NCBI GenBank assembly: GCA_945901405.1
Contig: CAMDLH010000003.1
Span: forward strand, 1 to 64,000
Length of the DNA: 64,000 nt
Direction of reading: 5' to 3'
DNA from: Bordetella parapertussis
GTDB taxonomy: Bacteria > Pseudomonadota > Gammaproteobacteria > Burkholderiales > SG8-41
Part shown: positions 50,340 to 60,799 of the stretch, one piece after another
How positions within the stretch are numbered: position 1 is the stretch's first letter
Layout: every line of letters starts with the position of its first letter
Position numbers and translations under genes: made by a program
Notes under the pieces: model-generated
Database searches by the model: none
The model's input: only the letters and a program-made list of their open reading frames with translations
What the model was told of the DNA's origin: nothing

Positions 50340-51506
50340 ATGTCCCTCCCTCTCTCCTACACCTTCCGCAATCTGTGGTCGCGCAAAGTCACTACCGTGC
50401 TCACGGCGGGCGGCATGGCGCTGGTGGTGTTTGTCTTTGCCACGGTGTTGATGCTGGAAGAGGGCTTGCGAAAAACATTAGTAGAAACAGGTAGTTACGA
50501 CAATGCCGTGGTGATACGCCGCTCGGCGCAGACCGAGGTGCAGAGCGGTGTTGACCGTTCGCAGGCTGGCATCGTCGAGACGCAACCGGAGGTCGCCATC
50601 GGCGCCAATGGCGAGCGCCTCGCGTCAAAAGAAATCGTGGTGCTGGTGAATCTGTTGAAGCGCACCACCAACGCGCCCTCGAACGTGATGGTGCGCGGCG
50701 TGCCGCCGGTGGGCATTACCCTTCGGCCGCAAGTGCGCGTGATCGAAGGCCGCATGTTCCGCCCCGGCTCCACCGAGATCATCACCGGCAAGAGCGTCGC
50801 CCAGCGTTTTCAGGGCGGCAGGCCCGGTGAATCGATGCGTTTCGGCGGGCGCGACTGGACGGTGGTGGGCGTGTTCGACGCCGGCAAAAGCGGCTTCGAT
50901 TCAGAAGTATGGGGTGATTCCGATCAGTTGATGCAATCGTTTCGCCGCCCGGTGTACTCAGCGATCATCTTCAAGCTTGCCGACCCGGCGGCGTTCGGCG
51001 CCGTCAAGGCCCGGCTCGAATCCGATCAACGTCTGACCGTCGAGGCCACGCGCGAGGTCGATTTCTATGCCGAACAATCGCGTGTGCTGGCGGGGTTCAT
51101 CCGCACGCTGGGCCTCACACTATCGATCATATTCTCGATAGGCGCGGTAATCGGCGCGATGATCACCATGTATGCATCGGTGGCGAGCCGCACCGCCGAA
51201 ATCGGCACCCTGCGCGCGCTGGGTTTTCGCAAGGGCAGCATACTCGCCGCGTTCCTGATCGAGGCCATGCTGCTGGGTGTAACCGGCGGCGTCATCGGGT
51301 TATTCATGGCGTCCTTCATGCAATTCTTCACCATCTCCACCATGAACTGGCAAAGTTTCTCCGAACTTGCATTCAGTTTTACGCTGAACGGTGCAATCGT
51401 GATCAAGGCCACCGTGTTCGCGTTGCTGATGGGCGCCGTCGGCGGATTTCTGCCCGCCGTGCGCGCCGCACGCTTGAAAATCGTGGATGCCTTGAGATCC
51501 GCGTAG
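50340..51506 (+). CDS. ABC transporter permease (FtsX/MacB-like), second
   Basis: A 388-residue permease with the same plan as the preceding one: N-terminal segment (VLTAGGMALVVFVFATVLML), a periplasmic domain, and three C-terminal membrane segments around ASRTAEIGTLRALGFRKGS. With the first permease it would form a heterodimer, driven by the ATPase gene at 46365 and linked to the adaptor at 44927. No outer-membrane channel gene is in view. It may export a lipid, peptide or lipoprotein-like substrate; the sequence gives no further clue. Confidence 0.9.
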   Translation: MSLPLSYTFRNLWSRKVTTVLTAGGMALVVFVFATVLMLEEGLRKTLVETGSYDNAVVIRRSAQTEVQSGVDRSQAGIVETQPEVAIGANGERLASKEIVVLVNLLKRTTNAPSNVMVRGVPPVGITLRPQVRVIEGRMFRPGSTEIITGKSVAQRFQGGRPGESMRFGGRDWTVVGVFDAGKSGFDSEVWGDSDQLMQSFRRPVYSAIIFKLADPAAFGAVKARLESDQRLTVEATREVDFYAEQSRVLAGFIRTLGLTLSIIFSIGAVIGAMITMYASVASRTAEIGTLRALGFRKGSILAAFLIEAMLLGVTGGVIGLFMASFMQFFTISTMNWQSFSELAFSFTLNGAIVIKATVFALLMGAVGGFLPAVRAARLKIVDALRSA

Positions 51507-51515
51507 CCGCGAAGG

Positions 51516-51896
51516 TCAGCGTGGGTTGATCACATGAGCGCCAAAGGCGCTCAATGTGCGATCAATGCTCAGTAAGCGGTAGCCCAGGTGCTTTGCCTGC
51601 GCATACAGCAGGCGGTCAAACGGATCGCCATGCTTCTGGCGCAGCTCGCACGACATTAATATCGGTTCAAGCGTCAGCGCACACATGCGAAAACCGTCGC
51701 GCAGCGCCTGTTCGGCCACGCGGCGCGGTTGCACGCTGATCTTGCCCTTGCGCCATTTAAGGCCGATTTCCCAAACCGATGCCTCGGAGAACGCCACCTC
51801 GTCCGCACGCGCCATGGCGGCGCGCGCGCCGGCGCTAAGCTGCGGCGCGTCCGTCAACGCCCAGATCAGGCAGTGCGTGTCGAGCAGCAGTTTCAT
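51516..51896 (-). CDS. VapC-type PIN-domain toxin (ribonuclease)
   Basis: A 126-residue PIN-domain protein. Acidic active-site candidates are Asp6 in LLLDTHCLIW, the Glu in SEASVWEIGLK, and Asp residues in HGDPFDRLL and LLSIDRTL. Such toxins cleave tRNA or other RNA and are held inactive by the antitoxin. It lies downstream of the small Phd-type antitoxin gene on the same strand, nine bases after its stop. The pair is embedded between the exporter operon and a NUDIX gene, a typical position for an addiction module. Confidence 0.92.
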   Translation of the reverse strand: MKLLLDTHCLIWALTDAPQLSAGARAAMARADEVAFSEASVWEIGLKWRKGKISVQPRRVAEQALRDGFRMCALTLEPILMSCELRQKHGDPFDRLLYAQAKHLGYRLLSIDRTLSAFGAHVINPR

Positions 51897-51905
51897 CCGC
51901 GGCGG

Positions 51906-52139
51906 CTACCTGTCAATAAGGTCTTCGTCGGTCATCGGCGCATGAAAATCCGCCGCAAGCTTGAGTTTGGCGCGCTTTAGCCCGCCAAGACGAACCCCGC
52001 TTTTCGATGCGGCGGAGGTCACTGGTATAAGGCGCGCAAGCGGCTTGCCAGCGCGCGCTATGACTACTTCTTCTCCCGCCACCGCCTTGTCAAGCAGCGC
52101 TGAAAGATTAGTCTTGGCTTGGTAAATATTGATCAGCAT
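51906..52139 (-). CDS. Phd/YefM-family antitoxin
   Basis: A 77-residue protein whose N-terminus (MLINIYQAKTNLSALLDKAV, then AGEEVVIARAGKPLARL) matches the DNA-binding part of Phd/YefM antitoxins. The acidic C-terminal tail (HAPMTDEDLIDR) would bind the PIN toxin. It comes first in the two-gene operon, and the complex probably represses its own promoter in the 99-base gap upstream (52140-52238), where a palindrome was not clearly seen. Confidence 0.92.
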   Translation of the reverse strand: MLINIYQAKTNLSALLDKAVAGEEVVIARAGKPLARLIPVTSAASKSGVRLGGLKRAKLKLAADFHAPMTDEDLIDR

Positions 52140-52238
52140 GTTGATTTCGCTTCGGCGAAACTTGTTGGTCAGATTTTAGCATTTCTGACTAATCATTTCC
52201 AGGCCGGCGCAATTAACCCCGCCGCCAAACCCGCAAAA

Positions 52239-52784
52239 TCAAATCGGTCGCGGCGGCCGCTCGATAGTCCCCATGTGCACTCCATAATGCCCGCTGCGCC
52301 GGTCGTGATAGTAGTGGCTCAGGGTGTTGCGCACGGTGGCGAAGGCGATCTCATCCCATGGGATTTCTGATTCGGTGCACAGTTTTGTTTCCAGCGTTTC
52401 CGCGCCGGGGTGAAAATTTAGATCGGTGAGCCGCGCGCGAAACAGGATGTAGACCTGATTCACGTGCGGGATGTTGTAGATCGCGAACAGCGGGTCGAGT
52501 TCGACGCGGGCGTTGGCTTCCTCCAGTGTTTCGCGCGCCGCGCCGGCTTGCATGGTTTCGCCGTTTTCCATGAAGCCCGCCGGCACGGTCCAAAGACCGT
52601 AACGCGGATCTATCGCGCGTTTGCACAACAGCACCTTGTCTTCCCAGTACGGCACGCAGCCGACGATCATGCGCGGGTTTTGATAGTGAATGGTGTTGCA
52701 GGCGTCGCACACGTAGCGCGGCAGCGCATCGCCGGGAGGAATTTTGTGCGCGACCCGCGCGCCGCAATTGCTGCAGAATTTCAT
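52239..52784 (-). CDS. NUDIX hydrolase with N-terminal zinc ribbon
   Basis: A 181-residue protein with a zinc ribbon (CSNCG at Cys4/Cys7, CDAC at Cys26/Cys29) followed by a NUDIX domain. The NUDIX box is near residues 70-94 (GFMENGETMQAGAARETLEE), intact in its Gly, Glu and REUXEE positions. NudC-like enzymes hydrolyse NADH or decap NAD-RNA, but this protein is shorter than NudC, so the substrate is uncertain. ATG 52784 starts the ribbon. The SulP gene upstream on the same strand ends 46 bases away. Confidence 0.9.
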   Translation of the reverse strand: MKFCSNCGARVAHKIPPGDALPRYVCDACNTIHYQNPRMIVGCVPYWEDKVLLCKRAIDPRYGLWTVPAGFMENGETMQAGAARETLEEANARVELDPLFAIYNIPHVNQVYILFRARLTDLNFHPGAETLETKLCTESEIPWDEIAFATVRNTLSHYYHDRRSGHYGVHMGTIERPPRPI

Positions 52785-52830
52785 GAGATTGTTCTGTGGT
52801 GTAGCCGTAACTATAGCGCACTCTCGATTT

Positions 52831-55062
52831 TCAACTGTCGAGTTGATAAATCGTGCGGTTCGCGCGGCGCAGCCGGCTGCCGAGCTCGCGCCCCAAGTTG
52901 GCAAGCAGCTTGATGGCCATCGCGGGCTGCTCGGCGGACAGCCTGGTGAATGCCTCGTGCGACAGCACGTAGCAGATGAGTTCGCCATCGGCCTCGACGG
53001 TGGCCGAACGCGCGCCGTCATCAAGCAGCGCGATTTCGCCGAATATCGTGCCGGGCGCGAAAGTGACGAGCCGCATGCTGCGTGGCGCGCCGTCATCCAT
53101 CCCCGGCACGTTGATGCGCACGCTGGCGCTGCCTTGGGTGATCATGTAAAGATCGCGCCCGGTGTCGCCTTCGTTGAACACGACTGCACCCGAGGCCCAT
53201 GTCTTGCGCGCGAGCCGGTCTTGCAATTGCGCGATTTCCTGTCCGTTCATGCCCGCCAGTACGTCAAAACGCGCGAGCGCAAACTCGCCACCGCCCACGG
53301 TGTCGTCGCCGGCCGTGAGGATGAGGCGCTCCTCGGCCCATTCAATCGCCGTGTCGGCGTCGTCGAACATGCGGCCCGCGCCCAATGCGGCGGTGACGCC
53401 CATGTCGCGCAATATCGTGGCCACCTCGGCGTGCGTGGCGGCGCCCGACAGCAGCATGTGGCGCGCGCTACCGGTGATTTTATCGAACGCCGCGAGTATC
53501 ACGCGAGCACCCGAGCTATCCATTTCGTTGACGCGTTTCAAATCGAGTATCACGCATTGCGAGCCGCTCGCCGCCAGTTGATCGAGCCGCACGCTCAGCG
53601 TGTCGGAGGTGCCGAAGAACACCGGGCCTTCGAGTTCGAGCACCACGACCTTGCCGCCGCGCTCGGCGAGCAATGCCATCTGCCTGGGCTCGCGCGTCTT
53701 GCGCGAGTGCACCATGTCGCAACTGTATTCGCGGCGGATCACCGATTTGCTGATACGTACCAGGAACACCGCGAGCGTGACGACAAATCCCATCAGCACG
53801 GCAAGCCCGATGTTGGCGGCGATGGCGAGCGTGGCCACTATGGCGACGATCGACAGGTCGGTGATGATGCCGTCGCGATCCTTGCCGCCGTCCTTGAACA
53901 GCTTGCCCGCCATTTGCAGTGTCCAGCGGTCGAACAATTGAATCGCCGCTGCGATCATCATCGCCGCGATCACCACGCGCGGAATCAGCGCGATCAGCGG
54001 CAGCAGCAGGCCGCTGGCGATGACGCCGGCGAATATCAGCACCGAAGCGGGTGTGGTGCCGCCGCTGCGTTGATTGGCGTCGCTTGCCGCCATGTTGATG
54101 CCGGTGGAGATGCCGCCGAAGCTCGCCGAAATCATGTTGGCGATGCCTTGCGTGACGAGTTCGCGATTGCCTTCGCGCCGTTCGCCGAGGCGGCGCTCCG
54201 CGATGCGCGCGCCCAGCAAGGTGTCGAGCGTGCCCACCACCGACAAACTCGCCGCGCCCGACAATACCAGCGGCAGCAATGCGTGATCGTCGGGATTTGT
54301 TAGTAAGTCATGGAAAATAAACAGAAATTTTGGTGATGGCATGGACCACGGTATGGCACCGATGAGCGGCCCCAGGTGTTCGCGCAGACCGAGCAAGGCG
54401 AGTGCGTAAAACACCACGACGCCGGCCAGCAAGCCGCCGAAATTCGACGGAAATGATTTGATGAAGCGCGGCATCAAGAGCATCGCGACGCATACCGCGA
54501 GGCCGACCAGGATCGTGAGCGGTTGTATCAGGGAGAACTCGCCCGGCAATTGAGCGAGCCCGATGCCCTCCGGCAAGCCGAGCATGATCGGAATTTGCGC
54601 GACGAAGATGAGTATGGAACCCGCGGTTTGAAAGCCCGCGAGCACTGGCGCGGGCAGATACTTTGCCAGTATGCCGAGCTTGAGCGCGCCATAGATCAGT
54701 TGCAGCGCGCCGCTCGCCAGCACCATCAGGAACACCAGGCCCATCAGCGTGTCCGCGTCGCGGATGCCGGCGGCGTGCGCGGCGGTGACGATGTTTTGCG
54801 CCACCAGCGTGCTGATCAGGAAGGTGACGATGCCGCGGGGCGAATAGATGATCGTTCCGCGTCCGCCGCCGAGCAGCGCCGCGGTGAATCCGCCGCACAC
54901 CGCGCCGTACAAGCCGGCGAGCACGCCGTGTTGCACGTACTGAGGCCCCAGCGGCGCCAGCGCCAGTATGCCAAAGCCCACGCACACCGGCACGGCGAGC
55001 ACGGCGGCGGTGAGTCCGCCGATGGCATTGCCGCGCAGACGGGCCAGGGCTGAGTCAGTCAT
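52831..55062 (-). CDS. SulP-family anion transporter with STAS and cyclic-nucleotide-binding domains
   Basis: A 743-residue three-part protein. Residues about 10-420 form a SulP membrane domain with 10 or more segments. Residues about 445-555 form a STAS domain with a regulatory Ser near residue 515 (EMDSSGARV). Residues about 610-730 form a cNMP-binding domain (FAPGTIFGEIALLDDGARS). It likely carries sulfate, bicarbonate or another anion under second-messenger or phosphorylation control. Its ATG overlaps the stop of the upstream FemAB-like gene by four bases. Confidence 0.93.
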   Translation of the reverse strand: MTDSALARLRGNAIGGLTAAVLAVPVCVGFGILALAPLGPQYVQHGVLAGLYGAVCGGFTAALLGGGRGTIIYSPRGIVTFLISTLVAQNIVTAAHAAGIRDADTLMGLVFLMVLASGALQLIYGALKLGILAKYLPAPVLAGFQTAGSILIFVAQIPIMLGLPEGIGLAQLPGEFSLIQPLTILVGLAVCVAMLLMPRFIKSFPSNFGGLLAGVVVFYALALLGLREHLGPLIGAIPWSMPSPKFLFIFHDLLTNPDDHALLPLVLSGAASLSVVGTLDTLLGARIAERRLGERREGNRELVTQGIANMISASFGGISTGINMAASDANQRSGGTTPASVLIFAGVIASGLLLPLIALIPRVVIAAMMIAAAIQLFDRWTLQMAGKLFKDGGKDRDGIITDLSIVAIVATLAIAANIGLAVLMGFVVTLAVFLVRISKSVIRREYSCDMVHSRKTREPRQMALLAERGGKVVVLELEGPVFFGTSDTLSVRLDQLAASGSQCVILDLKRVNEMDSSGARVILAAFDKITGSARHMLLSGAATHAEVATILRDMGVTAALGAGRMFDDADTAIEWAEERLILTAGDDTVGGGEFALARFDVLAGMNGQEIAQLQDRLARKTWASGAVVFNEGDTGRDLYMITQGSASVRINVPGMDDGAPRSMRLVTFAPGTIFGEIALLDDGARSATVEADGELICYVLSHEAFTRLSAEQPAMAIKLLANLGRELGSRLRRANRTIYQLDS

Positions 55063-56195
55063 GCAACAGGGCGCTCCACATCGGCGCGAAACGGGCTGTG
55101 CTCATGCAATTCATCGATGTAGCTCGCCACGCCGCGTGCCTCGCGCTCGAGGAATTGTTCGATGGCCGCGGCGAATTGAGGATGTGCCAGCCAGTGCGCC
55201 GAACAGGTTTCGACCGGCAGCAGGCCGCGCGCCATTTTGTGTTCGCCCTGCGCGCCGCCTTCAAACACCTGGATGCCACGCGCGATGCAGTACTCGATCA
55301 CCTGGTAGTAACACGCCTCGAAATGCATCGCCGGGTGATGCTCGATCGCACCCCAGTAGCGCCCGTACAGGCGCTTGCCGTTGTGCACGTTAAACGAGGC
55401 GCCGATGCGTTTGCCCGCGCGCTCGGCGACGATCATCAGCAGATTCCGCGGCATGCCGCGGCCGATGTTGCGGAAGAAATCGATATTCAGATAAGGGCGC
55501 GAGTGATGCTCGCGATACGTCTGGTTGTAACAGCGCACGAAAAACGTCCAGTCGGCATCGGTGATATCCGCGCCGTCGATCCAACTGAAGCTGATGCCGG
55601 CGTCGCGCACGCGGCGCCGCTCCTGTTTGATTTTCTTGCGCTTGGTGTGATTCATGTGCGACAGGTATTCGTCGAACGTCGCATCTCCCGCGTTGGTCCA
55701 GTGAAACTGCACGCCGTGGCGCAGCATCATGCCGCGCGCGGCCATGCGGTCGGCCTGCTCGCGCGGCGGAAACAGGCAGTGCAACGAGGACACATTGCTG
55801 TCGCGCGCGGCGGCGAGCGCGGTGTCGGCGAGTTCATCGAACACGGCGTCGGACTCGGCGAGGATGCGTTGCCCGCTGACGGGCGTGAAGGGCACCGCCG
55901 CCAGCAGCTTGGGGTAATACTCCAGGTTGTTGCGCTCGTAGGCATCGGCCCACGCCCAGTCGAACACGAATTCACCGCGCGAATGCATCTTCAGATACAG
56001 CGGCATCGCGCCGGTCAGCCGCGCGCCGTCAAACGCCACCAGGTAGCGCGGCGCCCAGCCGGTGTCCTCGCAGGCACAGCCGGTCTCGTGCAGCGCGTGC
56101 AGGAACTCATGCCGCAGGAAGGGATGATCGCCTGCGAGACGATTCCAAACGCCCGCGTCGATGGCGCCCAGCGAGTTGACGACCTTGACCGCCAT
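55059..56195 (-). CDS. FemAB-like acyltransferase family protein (DUF482/GNAT)
   Basis: A 378-residue cytosolic protein matching the DUF482 (FemAB_like) family of GNAT-fold proteins, with HPFLRHEFLHALHETGCA near the N-terminus and MHFEACYYQVIEYCI and FEGGAQGEHKMARGL near the C-terminus. The family is annotated as peptidogalycan-biosynthesis-like, but no reaction has been shown to my knowledge. ATG 56195 is chosen because of a GAGG 11 bases upstream; a GTG at 56207 is too close to it. It is coupled to the SulP gene by a 4-base overlap, which hints at a shared job. Confidence 0.88.
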   Translation of the reverse strand: MAVKVVNSLGAIDAGVWNRLAGDHPFLRHEFLHALHETGCACEDTGWAPRYLVAFDGARLTGAMPLYLKMHSRGEFVFDWAWADAYERNNLEYYPKLLAAVPFTPVSGQRILAESDAVFDELADTALAAARDSNVSSLHCLFPPREQADRMAARGMMLRHGVQFHWTNAGDATFDEYLSHMNHTKRKKIKQERRRVRDAGISFSWIDGADITDADWTFFVRCYNQTYREHHSRPYLNIDFFRNIGRGMPRNLLMIVAERAGKRIGASFNVHNGKRLYGRYWGAIEHHPAMHFEACYYQVIEYCIARGIQVFEGGAQGEHKMARGLLPVETCSAHWLAHPQFAAAIEQFLEREARGVASYIDELHEHSPFRADVERPVA

Positions 56196-56309
56196 TACCG
56201 CGCGCACCTCATGTACCTATGGCATGAAATGAATTGAGTGTAATCGGCTGTCAAGTTACTGGCGCTCAATGGAGGGATGGAACCACGCGGGCGATGATAT
56301 ATTAGCGCC

Positions 56310-57917
56310 ATGAAAATTGCGATTGCACAGTTGAATTACACCGTCGGCGATCTTGACGGCAATGTCGCCAAGATTACCGATGCCGCCGCTCGCGCAAAGG
56401 CGGGCGGCGCATCGCTGATGCTCACCACCGAGCTTGCCATCTGCGGCTATTCGCCGGAAGACCTGCTGCTGCGCGGCGATTTTCATGGCGCGTGCGCCGA
56501 GGCGCTGGGTAAACTTGCGCGGCAAAAACACGGCATCACGCTGGTGGTCGGACATCCGCACCGTATCGGCGATAAATACTACAACGCCGCCTCGGTGTTG
56601 CGCGATGGCGGCATACTCACCACGTATCTCAAGCGCGAGCTGCCGAATTACACCGTGTTCGACGAAAAACGTTACTTCGATTCGGGCAGCGAGCCGTGTG
56701 TGTTCGAGCACGAGGGGCTGCGCCTGGGTGTCACCGTATGCGAGGACGTGTGGGAGGAGCCGTCGGCGCTCGCCGCGCGCGACGCCGGCGCGCAATTGCT
56801 GCTGGTGCTTAACGGCTCGCCGTACGACATGACGCAGCAGCAGTCGCGCCATGAAGTGGTGCGCGAGCGCGCGGCCGAGACTGGCTTGCCGGTGGTGTAC
56901 GCCAATCAGGTCGGCGGACAGGATGAACTCGTGTTCGACGGTGCATCGTTTGCGATGGATGCCGGCGGCGCGCTCACGCATCAATTCGCGGCGTTCGAGG
57001 AGGTGCTGGGGTTTGTCGAAATCGTCAATGGCGTGCCGCTCAAGGGTGAAATCGCGCCGCAACAGTCGCTCGAAGCCTATGTCTACAAGGCGCTGGTGCT
57101 CGGTGTGCGCGATTACATTGGCAAGAACCGCTTTCCCGGCGCCTTGCTGGGCCTGTCGGGTGGCATCGATTCGGCGCTGACGCTGGCCGTGGCGGCGGAT
57201 GCCATCGGCGCGGACAAAGTGCGCGCGGTGATGATGCCCTCGCAGTACACCGCGGGCATGAGCCGCGAGGATGCCTGCGCGCAGGCCAATGCGCTCGGGG
57301 TGCGTTACACCGAGATCGCGATCAAGCCCGTGTTCGATGCGTTTCGCGCGGCGCTGGCGGGCGAATTCGCCGGTTTGCCAGAAGACACCACGGAAGAAAA
57401 TTTGCAAGCGCGCATCCGCGGCACGCTGTTGATGGCGCTATCGAACAAGAGCGGCTCCATTGTGCTCACCACCGGCAACAAAAGTGAAATGGGCACTGGC
57501 TACGCCACGTTGTATGGCGACATGGCGGGCGGTTTCGCGGTGTTAAAAGACATCAACAAGATGCTGGTGTACCGGCTGTCGAATTACCGCAATACGCTGG
57601 CACCGGTGATACCGCAACGGGTGATCGACCGCGCGCCCTCGGCCGAACTGCGGCCTGACCAGACCGATCAGGACAATCTGCCGCCGTACGATGTGCTCGA
57701 CGCCATCATGCAGGCCTATGTCGAGAAAGACCAAAGCCCGCGCGACATCATCGCCAGCGGCCAGCGCCGCGCCGACGTGGAGCGCGTGGTGAAGCTGGTG
57801 CATATCGCCGAATACAAGCGGCGCCAGTCGCCGGTGGGCATCCGCATCACCCCGCGCGGTTTTGGCAAGGACTGGCGCTATCCGATTACCAACAAGTTTC
57901 GCCCGCCATTTGATTGA
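56310..57917 (+). CDS. nadE: Glutamine-dependent NAD+ synthetase
   Basis: A 535-residue two-domain enzyme that makes NAD+ from deamido-NAD+ with glutamine as nitrogen donor. The N-terminal nitrilase-type glutaminase has Glu41 (TTELAICGYSP), Lys108 (LKRELPNY) and Cys144 (TVCEDVWEE). The synthetase domain has the PPi loop SGGIDS at 283-288. There is no Shine-Dalgarno before ATG 56310, and a TATATT about eight bases upstream could be a -10 box, so the message might be leaderless. The glnB gene follows after 41 bases on the same strand. Confidence 0.97.
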   Translation: MKIAIAQLNYTVGDLDGNVAKITDAAARAKAGGASLMLTTELAICGYSPEDLLLRGDFHGACAEALGKLARQKHGITLVVGHPHRIGDKYYNAASVLRDGGILTTYLKRELPNYTVFDEKRYFDSGSEPCVFEHEGLRLGVTVCEDVWEEPSALAARDAGAQLLLVLNGSPYDMTQQQSRHEVVRERAAETGLPVVYANQVGGQDELVFDGASFAMDAGGALTHQFAAFEEVLGFVEIVNGVPLKGEIAPQQSLEAYVYKALVLGVRDYIGKNRFPGALLGLSGGIDSALTLAVAADAIGADKVRAVMMPSQYTAGMSREDACAQANALGVRYTEIAIKPVFDAFRAALAGEFAGLPEDTTEENLQARIRGTLLMALSNKSGSIVLTTGNKSEMGTGYATLYGDMAGGFAVLKDINKMLVYRLSNYRNTLAPVIPQRVIDRAPSAELRPDQTDQDNLPPYDVLDAIMQAYVEKDQSPRDIIASGQRRADVERVVKLVHIAEYKRRQSPVGIRITPRGFGKDWRYPITNKFRPPFD

Positions 57918-57928
57918 TGCTATCCTAG

Positions 57929-58297
<369 letters not shown>

Positions 58298-58303
58298 ACG
58301 GCA

Positions 58304-58371
58304 GGATTGAGGAATCAGGATTGAGTAACCGCGGATTGGGTTGCTCAATCCTCAATCCTCAATCCTCAATC
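58304..58371. repeat. Heptanucleotide repeat array, locus 3
   Basis: The gap after glnB has GGATTGA, GGAATCA and GGATTGA (58304-58324), then a hairpin (12-base arms at 58319-58330 and 58339-58350) and four perfect CTCAATC units (58344-58371). Degenerate units (CTAATTC, CTCACTC) run on into the end of the smr gene. It may terminate both convergent transcripts. Confidence 0.7.
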
Positions 58372-58926
58372 CTAATTCCTCACTCCTGATTTCAAAAGCA
58401 CCACCACCGCGCCACCCCCGCCCTCGGTTCTACGCGCCTGACAGTAGGCGAGTATCTCGTCGCGCTGCATCAGCCAGTACGCGACTTTGCGTTTCAACAC
58501 CGGTTCGCGATTTTTCGAGCGCAGCCCTTTGCCGTGGATGATGCGCACGCAGCGCAGTCCTTCGCGCAAGCAGTGATTGAGGAACTCCACCAGCAGCGGA
58601 CGCGCTTCGGCCACGGTCGAGCCATGCAAATCGATTTCGGCCTGCAAGGCCCAGTGGCCGCGGCGCAATTTGCGTAGCGTGTTGGTTGCCAGCCCGGGCC
58701 GCAGAAACGAAAGTTCATCGCCGGTTTCCATGCCGGCTTCCCACGCCTCCTCGTCGCTCAGGCTATCCGCGAGCACGGCGCGGTCGTCGCGCCGGCGCTG
58801 TTCCGCGATGGGTTGCGGCAGCGGCTTATCCACGGCAGCGCGATTGAGCGGCGGCAGTGGCGTGACATCACGCAATAGTTCGTGCAGCTGATCTGCGCGA
58901 TCCTGCGATTGCCGCTTCTGTGCCAT
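58372..58926 (-). CDS. Smr domain protein (MutS2-like nuclease domain)
   Basis: A 184-residue cytosolic protein. The C-terminal half is an Smr domain with DLHGSTVAEARPLL and the RIIHGKGLRSKN motif; these domains nick or bind DNA or RNA. A charged N-terminal stretch precedes it. The last codons (LLKSGVRN, stop) lie in the heptad repeat array, so the C-terminus is probably shaped by repeat change. It is downstream of trxB on the same strand, 26 bases away, a usual arrangement in Betaproteobacteria. Confidence 0.92.
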   Translation of the reverse strand: MAQKRQSQDRADQLHELLRDVTPLPPLNRAAVDKPLPQPIAEQRRRDDRAVLADSLSDEEAWEAGMETGDELSFLRPGLATNTLRKLRRGHWALQAEIDLHGSTVAEARPLLVEFLNHCLREGLRCVRIIHGKGLRSKNREPVLKRKVAYWLMQRDEILAYCQARRTEGGGGAVVVLLKSGVRN

Positions 58927-58952
58927 TGTGCATCACCCCCGCGCCCCTACGG

Positions 58953-59933
<981 letters not shown>

Positions 59934-60091
59934 CTAGAGTAAAAGGCGGGAATGTAGCAGGTTGCGCGCGGCGGTGTCGAGTTAACAAGGCGCGCGCTGC
60001 GTGACGCGTGCCGCTCATTCTGGCACACTATGAACTTACCATAAGAATGCGTGGCTCCAGCCACTACGCTGCCGAGCCGGGAGGTATAGAC

Positions 60092-60772
60092 ATGGCCATA
60101 CAATTTCGTCTCAATCCGAGCATACTCAAGTCGGTGCCGCTGTTTTCGGCGTTTTCCGAAACGCAACTGACGACGTTGCTCAATTACGTGCAGCACAAGA
60201 GTTATCCGCGCAACGTGCTCGTGATGCAGGCGGGGGAGGAGACCGACTCGCTGTATGTGATCTTGTCGGGCAAGGTAAAGGTGCTGATTCCCGATGAGAA
60301 CGGCCGCGAAGTGATCCTTTCCATGATGGGGCCGCATGATTTCTTCGGCGAAATGGGCATCCTCGATGACCAGCCGCGTTCGGCGAGTGTGGCGACATTG
60401 GAGCCGTGCGAGTTGCTGCGCTTGTCCAAGGCGGGTTTCATCAATTGCCTGAAGGAAAACTCCGAGGTTGCGATGCTGGTGATTCGCAATCTGGTGCGGC
60501 GCTTGAGAGAGGCCGACCGCAAGATCGAGAGCCTGGCGCTGGTGGATGTATCGGGGCGTGTGGCGCGTTTGTTCATGGATCTGGCCGAGGAAGTCGATGG
60601 CCGGCTGGTGGTGCTACGCGCGCCGCCGAAGCAGGAAATTGCGCGCATGGTGGGCGCCTCGCGCGAGATGGTGAGCCGCGTGGTAAAAGAATTGCACGAC
60701 CGCGGGCTGATTCGTGCCGAGCGCCGCCGTATTGTTATCCTCGACGCGAAATTGGGCGAGCGCGGCAAGTAG
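60092..60772 (+). CDS. Crp/Fnr family transcriptional regulator
   Basis: A 226-residue regulator. Residues about 15-125 form a cNMP-binding domain with the FFGEMGILDDQPRSASV phosphate-binding cassette, so cAMP or another cyclic nucleotide may bind. A long helix leads to a winged HTH near 178-215 (KQEIARMVGASREMVSRVV). FNR-type cysteines are absent, so it is not an oxygen sensor of that class. ATG 60092 is chosen for its GGGAGG seven bases upstream. It lies divergent to trxB. Confidence 0.93.
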   Translation: MAIQFRLNPSILKSVPLFSAFSETQLTTLLNYVQHKSYPRNVLVMQAGEETDSLYVILSGKVKVLIPDENGREVILSMMGPHDFFGEMGILDDQPRSASVATLEPCELLRLSKAGFINCLKENSEVAMLVIRNLVRRLREADRKIESLALVDVSGRVARLFMDLAEEVDGRLVVLRAPPKQEIARMVGASREMVSRVVKELHDRGLIRAERRRIVILDAKLGERGK

Positions 60773-60797
60773 ACACGGCGCACTAAAAGTGTATAAT
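60770..60797 (+). promoter_or_regulatory. Sigma70-like promoter for the FecR-domain gene
   Basis: TAGACA (60770-60775) and a perfect TATAAT (60792-60797) are 16 bases apart. The -35 box overlaps the stop codon of the Crp-type gene. Transcription would start near 60804, within copy f of the AT-rich motif, leaving a leader of about 95 bases. Confidence 0.55.
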
Positions 60798-60799
60798 CG

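Noticed and set aside
58344-58371. Possible CRISPR-like array after glnB
   Set aside because: Units are 7 bases, directly abutting, with no spacers and no cas genes.
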